Assembly (NCBI GenBank): GCA_035293845.1
Contig: DATGMB010000219.1
Coordinates: 1-12,045, forward strand
Length of the DNA: 12,045 nucleotides
Origin: DATGMB01 sp035293845
GTDB lineage: Bacteria > Acidobacteriota > Terriglobia > Bryobacterales > Bryobacteraceae
Reading direction: 5' to 3'
Shown here: in pieces, positions 7,818 through 12,045 of the stretch
Numbering within the stretch: position 1 is the stretch's first letter
Layout: each line of letters begins with the position of its first letter
Notes under the pieces: model-generated
What the model was told of the DNA's origin: nothing
Databases searched by the model: none
What the model saw: the letters and a program-made list of their open reading frames with translations, nothing else
Made by a program: the position numbers and the translations under genes

Positions 7818-8054
7818 GTGTCTGAGAGTTTGTGCATGGCCAGTTCGGCGTACGAGAATGCCAGAAAATCCGTCGAGGCCCTCCCCCTGCAGGATCAGCT
7901 GCGTCTGATCTCCGAACTCGCTTCCCACTTGAGCAATCACCTGGATCGACAGCCCAGGAGCCTCTTGGAACTCGAGGGCCTCGGGCAGGACGTGTGGCAA
8001 GGCGTGGATGTAGATGAGTACATACGCCGGGAACGCTCTTCGTGGAATGGATAG
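7818..8054 (+). CDS. Antitoxin of a type II toxin-antitoxin pair (VapB-like)
   Basis: A 78-residue small protein whose layout matches antitoxins paired with PIN-domain toxins: an N-terminal helical part (YENARKSVEALPLQDQLRLI), a linker, and a C-terminal toxin-binding peptide SLLELEGLGQDVWQGVDVDEYIRRERSSWNG (shown here as its ends SLLELEGLGQ and EYIRRERSSWNG). The start GTG at 7818 is chosen because GGAGG at 7806-7810 lies seven bases before it; an ATG at 7836 (MASSAYEN) is the alternative, and an open upstream ATG at 7782 has no ribosome site. The coding end overlaps by 13 bases the start of a PIN-type reading frame, the usual arrangement. That toxin is truncated, so this may be an orphan antitoxin. 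It would act in the cytoplasm by blocking the toxin and binding its own promoter. Confidence 0.75.
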   Translation: MSESLCMASSAYENARKSVEALPLQDQLRLISELASHLSNHLDRQPRSLLELEGLGQDVWQGVDVDEYIRRERSSWNG

Positions 8055-8203
8055 ATGCGCTGCGCTGCGAGATCGTCGCCCTCGACACCGCTCCGCTAAT
8101 CTACTTCATTGAAAACAGGGACGCCGCGGTTGAGCGGGCTTCCGCCAGGTCCGGCGTACGACTCCGAACTGAAGCCCGCTTTTTCAGTACCGAGAAACGC
8201 TGA
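8042..8203 (+). pseudogene. Truncated PIN-domain toxin (VapC-like)
   Basis: Starting at the GTG at 8042, inside the antitoxin's last codons, the frame reads MEWIDALRCEIVALDTAPLI (first codon as Met), then YFIENR. The VALDTAPLIYFIE string is the first strand and helix of PIN ribonucleases, with Asp15 as the first metal-binding acidic residue. After Asn25-Arg26 the sequence no longer resembles a PIN domain, and a TGA stops it at 53 residues, against the usual 125-150. The other acidic residues of the active site are missing, so it should be inactive. No continuation was found in the other plus-strand frames before the end of the TIGR03435 remnant at 8260, which favours a deletion over a simple frameshift. 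Confidence 0.75.
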
Positions 8204-8259
8204 GTCGCGAATTCGCTCCTGGCACCCCTGGGGACGTATATGGGCTGTGAATCTGCACA

Positions 8260-8981
8260 TCAATTCTCGGCGGGCTCGCGGTTGACGCGATCGACGACAA
8301 CGACATCGAAAGTGGCCTTCGTTGACTCGACCATTAGTCCGAGTTGTTGGCGTAATGCGGCAAAAAGATCGGGCGGGTCGGACTGCCCCGCCGAATCCAC
8401 CGATCCCGGTATGTCTTTCCCAAACTCGAGCTCAAAGCTGTACTTGCCGGTAAGACCGGTGCGGTCGATCAGGGGAGCGTCCAGCGAGGAACGCAGTGTC
8501 GGCAGCATGGCAGCAATTGGTACGCTGCGAGCGACAATTCGGATGATCTGCCGCCCCCCAACGACCGAGAAGTTCGCTCGAACTCCCGGCTTTTGCTCCG
8601 CAGCCATATCCGCCCCTCGTAGCTTAGTGCCTGTCTTCGAAACGCGGAGTTCGTAGCTCGGAAGCTCCTTCCTCTCCATGTGGGCGCTCAAGCTGAATCG
8701 CTCCGCCAATAAGCGCCGGAGCATGCCGTGAAAGTCGTGGCGCCGGCCGGAACAATCGCAACGACGTCGTATCGATCGCGATCCAGCGGGGACGCGCTGC
8801 GAACCTGGAAGTACTCGACATCATAGGCGATAGCGATCAGATCGAGGAGCGTGGCCGAGCCAAAGGCGTATCGGCCCGGATCGGCGGTTCCGGGACCACC
8901 GCGGCTACCGCGGATGCTGCTCGGACCGGAGCGCTTTACGGAAGCCACCTCAAATCCAGCCTGTGGTTCTGATGTCTGGCC
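8260..8981 (-). pseudogene. Broken TIGR03435-family protein
   Basis: Two minus-strand frames together give a protein of the TIGR03435 family (named from Solibacter; function unknown, usually secreted, about 230-300 residues). The first frame has the family opening AGFEVASVKRSGPSS, then LLDLIAIAYDVEYFQV and RYDVVAIVPAGAT. Near 8735 the reading must move to the other frame, which continues DFHGMLRRLLAERFSLSAH, then YELRVSKTGTKL, LIDRTGLTGKYSFELEF and ends FDVVVVDRVNREPAEN with its stop at 8260. Both the frame break and the missing signal peptide argue for a pseudogene: upstream of the family opening the sequence runs straight into the end of the preceding gene, with only CGQTSEPQ left where the signal should end. 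A GGAGG and GTG remain at the join, but in a useless frame. Confidence 0.8.
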
Positions 8982-8995
8982 ACAGGATCCTCCCT

Positions 8996-10424
8996 TTACC
9001 GTCCTTCTACAAGCCTGTCCAGTTTCCGGAGCAGAACTCGCGACCTCAGCGAGGCGTCTGCCGACACCCTGATGCCGATGCTGTCCGCTTCGCCACACGA
9101 TGCCCGTTCCGCCAGGAACGTATACGCGGCCTCACATTCCTGTTCACCCGCTGGGGAAACAGAACCGGTACGGCAGTATGTCGCGGCAGACCGTTGAAGT
9201 AGCGACAAGCATTCGGACGCGAGCGCATCATCTCCGGCCTGTAGCAGCAGCGCCGACTCGTCTTCGAGCGCCCGCAGACGATTGATGCCCTGGGTCATTT
9301 GCGGAATACTACGCAGTGCGCTCAACGCTACTGCCGTGCGATCGGCCGTCATGAGCCGGCTAGCGCTCTCGATCGCGGCCGGAACGCGAATGTTCACATC
9401 ACGAACCTGCTCCAACAGGTGGGTCGCACTATCTGGCGACGTACCGGCCAACCGTGAGCGGAGTTCGAGGAACGCGTTTCGCTCTCCGTCATCCAGCCAA
9501 CGGGCTGCCTCAGCATGCGAAAACCTCTGTTGCACGGGCCTAGTGGCCTTGGCGGCCTCGCTGGGGGTCAGACCTGAAACCACGTTCCTCCATGGGCGGA
9601 AGTCCGAATCGTGCTGCCGAAGCACGGGGCTACCGCATGCCGCCGCCAAGCCGGCGATCTGAAACAGTAGCGACGATCTCGTGTCGCTGGTCTCGACGAT
9701 GCTCGATTTGACCCGAAAGCGAGCCGTTATGAGGGTCGATGCGGTGAACTGCTTCGCGGCCTGAAGTGCCTTGCTCAGTGCCCGGCCGGCCAGGAATCTG
9801 TCTCGCAGGATGATCACGCGGATGCAGTCGAGCAGCGTCAGGACATTCCACTCCGATGCGTCGCTGGGGCGAAACTGATTTAAAACCTGGTTTATAAGCG
9901 CTCGCATTTTTATCTCGTCCGTAACATCAAGCGACCGCAGAACCCAGGGGCTGTTGCTTAGGCAGCATCCCCCGGGCACTCAATGACCGCTCTAGGAACC
10001 GGGTTGCCCGATTCACGTCCCCTCCGGATGCCTTGATGAGCGCGCAGTCTAGAATCGTGTCGCGGTGCCCTAGATCTCGGCTGGCGCCGAAAAGATCGAG
10101 GGCGAGCTGCTCGGCACCAGGAGGATCGAAGCGCGAGACCGCAGAAACGACTCTCACGGCGGTAGGCGTGCTAAGGCCGTGCTCCCGCCGGACCCGCTTT
10201 TCGAGGTCGCCGACGATGCCGGCAGCCTTCGCCATATCGAAACGCTCGATTATTTCGCCCAGTTGCAGAAAAGTATCGAACCTCAGGAGCGGAGGCTCGG
10301 TAAGGGCCAAAGAAGTAATCTGCACCGTTAGCGCATTTACCTTTTCTTGGGACGCAGCCGTAGCGCCAGACCCGAGGGTGGACGCGGACAGGAAAAGGAC
10401 GGCGATCGCGCAATGCTGCAGCAT
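8996..10424 (-). pseudogene. Secreted helical-repeat-like protein split by a frameshift
   Basis: The gene starts at ATG 10424 with a good ribosome site (GGGGAG eight bases upstream) and a signal peptide (MLQHCAIAVLFLSASTLGSG). It then runs as alternating amphipathic helices (QLGEIIERFDMAKAAGIVGD, RFDPPGAEQLALDLFGASRD, GGDVNRATRFLERSLSARGM) to a TGA at 9927. From about 9950 the adjacent frame takes over (VLRSLDVTDEIKMRALINQV, then RDRFLAGRALSKALQAA, DDGERNAFLELRSRLAGTSP) and ends RKLDRLVEGR with TAA at 8996. Joined, it is about 475 residues. Composition suggests TPR- or HEAT-like helical repeats, but I recognise no named family. It follows the cytochrome gene by 13 bases, so the two were one operon. 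If the shift in or near a CCCC run is a read error, the gene is intact. Confidence 0.7.
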
Positions 10425-10437
10425 TCGTTTCGCTCCC

Positions 10438-11612
10438 CTAGTGGACTACTCTCTTCATATACTCTGCTGAACGGTCACTAAAGCTCGAGTGTTCGCTTGT
10501 ATGGCATGTTTCACAACACATGATGACGAGGTGATCGAACGATATTGTCGAATCTCGGATCGCGGATATGTTCGCTCCCTGGGCCGTGACACGACTCGCA
10601 TCCGACGTTCTCGAGAGCAGGCGGGCCCACCGCCATCGAATATCCGCCCGCCTGGGCGAAGCCAGTGACATGGCATTGTACGCACCCCGGATGGTGATTG
10701 CGGTGCGTTCGATACATCGTTGCAAAAGCCGAGGCATGCTCAGTGCCCATCCACTGCTTCTGCTGGGCGGCATGACATGGAAAGCAGCGAAGCGATCCTA
10801 CGAACCTGGCGCTACCGCCAAGGCCACGAATAGCCGCTGACTGGAGGTCGCTAGCCGATGCACCGCTCGCTGCTGAAACGAAGGCTGGTGAGTTGTAAAA
10901 AGTGTCGAGAAGTCGTTTTGTTGCAGCATCCTCTGGGACTGAAGCATCCAAGCGCCGCTCCTGGATGCTAGAGAACTGCAGTAATGAGCCGCGAAACCAC
11001 CCAGTCGCCGTCAGTACCGCGGATTTTGTGCCGGTAACGAACATTACGTATGTGGTCGCCGAGGTAGCCCGGGGACTCCTCGGAAGGGTAAGCGCTGAAT
11101 ACCGCCACGACGTTGCGGACCTCGCGGACAACCCTCCGTATAGTGCCTGGACGAATATTGCCAAGTAGGATAATACCGTCGGCCTCGTTCGCTGCCGTTT
11201 TCAGAGTCTTCATGAGGTGCTCGGTTCGGTAATTGACACCATTCAGCCAAGTCAGGTTCTGGTAGCCCTCGATGACCGGCGCGTCAGTCCACCCGACCAC
11301 GGCGATCCGACGCTCCCCAGGGTAAAAACCTTCTTAGGAGACCAGCCGGGCGCATTTGTGGAGATAAAGTTTGCCGCGGGCCGCCCTAGAGCAGAAAGCC
11401 TCGTCATCTCATGAGGTCCGGCGACGATTACGTCGTAGGGGTACGACTTCATCAAATCAACCTGAAGGCTGGCTTCCAGATCCTCGATCGAATTTGATGG
11501 CTGCTGCCACGCTTCAGTTAGAGAATTTCCTAAGTCTATAGCCGACGAATTGGTAGGTCACTGCGGCGGCGAGCACGCATGCGCCGACCAACAGCCGTCC
11601 TAATGGGTTCAT
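10438..11612 (-). pseudogene. Fragmented metallophosphatase-like / tetraheme cytochrome c fusion
   Basis: Five minus-strand segments in changing frames build one exported protein of about 390 residues. It begins MNPLGRLLVGACVLAAAVTY, a signal or anchor. A 5'-nucleotidase/metallophosphatase-like domain follows (SYPYDVIVAGPHEMTRLSAL, RRIAVVGWTDAPVIEGYQNL, EADGIILLGNI, VVAVFSAYPSEESPGYLGD). After a linker (LQFSSIQERRLDASVPED) come four CxxCH heme sites: CFPCH at 10786-10772, CVQCH at 10684-10670, CESCHGPGSEH at 10600-10586 and CETCH at 10515-10501, ending at TAG 10440-10438. Frame changes are needed near 11540, 11315-11318 (a GGGG run), 10972-10985 and 10516. The cytochrome half resembles the cytochrome c554-like multiheme family. 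As read, it cannot make the full protein. The order of domains is clear; the phosphatase-like assignment is weaker, since the metal-site motifs are incomplete. Confidence 0.75.
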
Positions 11613-11615
11613 CTA

Positions 11616-11623
11616 ATCACCTC
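11616..11623 (-). promoter_or_regulatory. Strong ribosome binding site of the cytochrome gene
   Basis: The minus strand reads GAGGTGAT immediately before TAG-ATG, a long match to the anti-Shine-Dalgarno end of 16S rRNA. The GAGG core is seven bases from the ATG at 11612-11610, which decides that start and shows that the 5' end of the gene is a real translation initiation region. Confidence 0.7.
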
Positions 11624-11631
11624 GGACAAGA

Positions 11632-11660
11632 AGGCTAGGCCTAGCGCATGTATTTGTCAA
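11632..11660 (-). promoter_or_regulatory. Sigma70-like promoter of the cytochrome cluster
   Basis: On the minus strand a perfect -35 box TTGACA occupies 11660-11655, followed after 17 bases by TAGCCT at 11637-11632, a partial match to the -10 box. The start of transcription would fall near 11625, a dozen bases before the ATG at 11612. It fits the position and spacing expected for the broken metallophosphatase-cytochrome gene and probably the genes after it. Confidence 0.5.
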
Positions 11661-11825
11661 GAGTTAAATTCTGGTCAGAGCTGTCGATTACAACCGGATG
11701 ACCCGCAAGGAGATATGTCATTGAGCATGACCTCTGAGCAGCTCTTGGTCGGGGCGTTCCCCGCAAAGAAAGCGTTACTAGGGGACATACCGGGGGCCGC
11801 AGTTGGCGATGCCGTTCGCAGCCGT

Positions 11826-12045
11826 CTACCCGTTCCGCCCCGGCCGCACGATCAGCATCGGCACCTGTAGATCGTGGCGCACGGGGTCGATGGTGTTGCC
11901 GAAAATCAAGTCCTTCAGGCGGCCGTGGCCGTGCGCGCCCATGACGATCAGATCGGGCCGCACCTCGCCGGCGTAGCGCACGATCTCGCGCTTGGGCGAG
12001 GAGGAATGAAAGATCGCCGTCTCGACCGTCACTCCCTCGGCGCGC
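11826..12045 (-). CDS. Universal stress protein (UspA family), C-terminal part (gene starts beyond right edge)
   Basis: The minus-strand frame is open from the right edge to a TAG at 11828-11826 and gives 72 residues of a UspA-fold protein. It has REIVRYAGEVRPDLIVMGAH, then the ATP-binding glycine pattern GAHGHGRLKDLIFGNTID and the closing strand VPMLIVRPGRNG. In the ATP-binding subgroup the pattern is G-x2-G-x9-G-(S/T); here an asparagine and threonine follow the last glycine (GNT), so binding is plausible but not certain. These are small cytoplasmic proteins induced by stress or growth arrest. An in-frame GTG at 12032 is not taken as the start, because the coding sequence clearly continues upstream (RAEGVTVETAIF). 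It is intact as far as seen and lies outside the decayed block. Confidence 0.88.
   Translation of the reverse strand, partial: RAEGVTVETAIFHSSSPKREIVRYAGEVRPDLIVMGAHGHGRLKDLIFGNTIDPVRHDLQVPMLIVRPGRNG

Noticed and set aside
7610..7837. In-frame upstream extension of the small secreted protein
   Set aside because: The added segment is arginine/proline-rich and would bury the signal peptide that follows the GTG at 7609; it would also overlap the antitoxin start.
8229..8245. GGGGACGTAT-like string resembling GGGGACATAC at 11781, as possible repeats flanking the decayed block
   Set aside because: Only about 11 of 16 bases match over the aligned stretch and no transposase or target duplication is seen; too weak to call a mobile element.
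11749..11764. CGGGG-CGTT-CCCCG hairpin downstream of the stress protein gene
   Set aside because: A five-pair stem without a T tract on the minus strand is weak evidence for a terminator.
11707..11869. Small plus-strand open frame near AAGGAGATATG before the stress protein's end
   Set aside because: The ribosome site is too close to the ATG, the frame runs antisense into the universal stress protein, and no family is recognisable.

Overview
The window looks like chromosomal DNA of an acidobacterium close to Bryobacteraceae/Solibacter. The main reason is family content: it carries a TIGR03437-type C-terminal domain (intact in one protein, broken in a second copy), a TIGR03435-type protein, a Pro/Ala-rich glycine-zipper protein of a kind I associate with Acidobacteria, and high GC in the intact genes. 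The taxonomic call rests on recalled families; no search was run.

Layout. From 1 to 1225 (minus) an aldo/keto reductase is translationally coupled (ATGA) to a zinc alcohol dehydrogenase that runs off the left edge. At 1341-2465 (minus) is a membrane-anchored glycine-zipper protein. Divergent from it, 2554-4031 (plus) holds a DusB-like tRNA-dihydrouridine synthase and ribonuclease HI, overlapping as GTGA, with a possible dispersed-repeat fragment forming the Dus tail. At 4081-4400 (minus) is a frameshifted TIGR03437-like remnant. At 4443-7609 (minus) a small secreted protein and a large secreted matrixin-type metalloprotease form a GTGA-overlapping pair.

From about 7.8 to 11.6 kb the character changes: GC is visibly lower and almost every gene is broken. 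This stretch has an antitoxin-like gene with a PIN toxin cut short after about 53 residues (plus strand). On the minus strand, in transcription order, lie a metallophosphatase-like/tetraheme cytochrome c gene needing about four frame changes, a secreted helical protein split by one frameshift, and a TIGR03435 protein lacking its 5' end and frameshifted in the middle. A good sigma70-like promoter and ribosome binding site still precede the first of these, so the cluster was probably an expressed secreted redox locus that decayed recently, unless the breaks are base-calling errors. At the right edge (11826-12045, minus) is the C-terminal end of a universal stress protein.

The most interesting items are the protease and its coupled secreted partner, the reconstructed phosphatase-cytochrome fusion, and the concentration of broken genes in one block. 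No CRISPR array, rRNA, tRNA or intact transposase was found.
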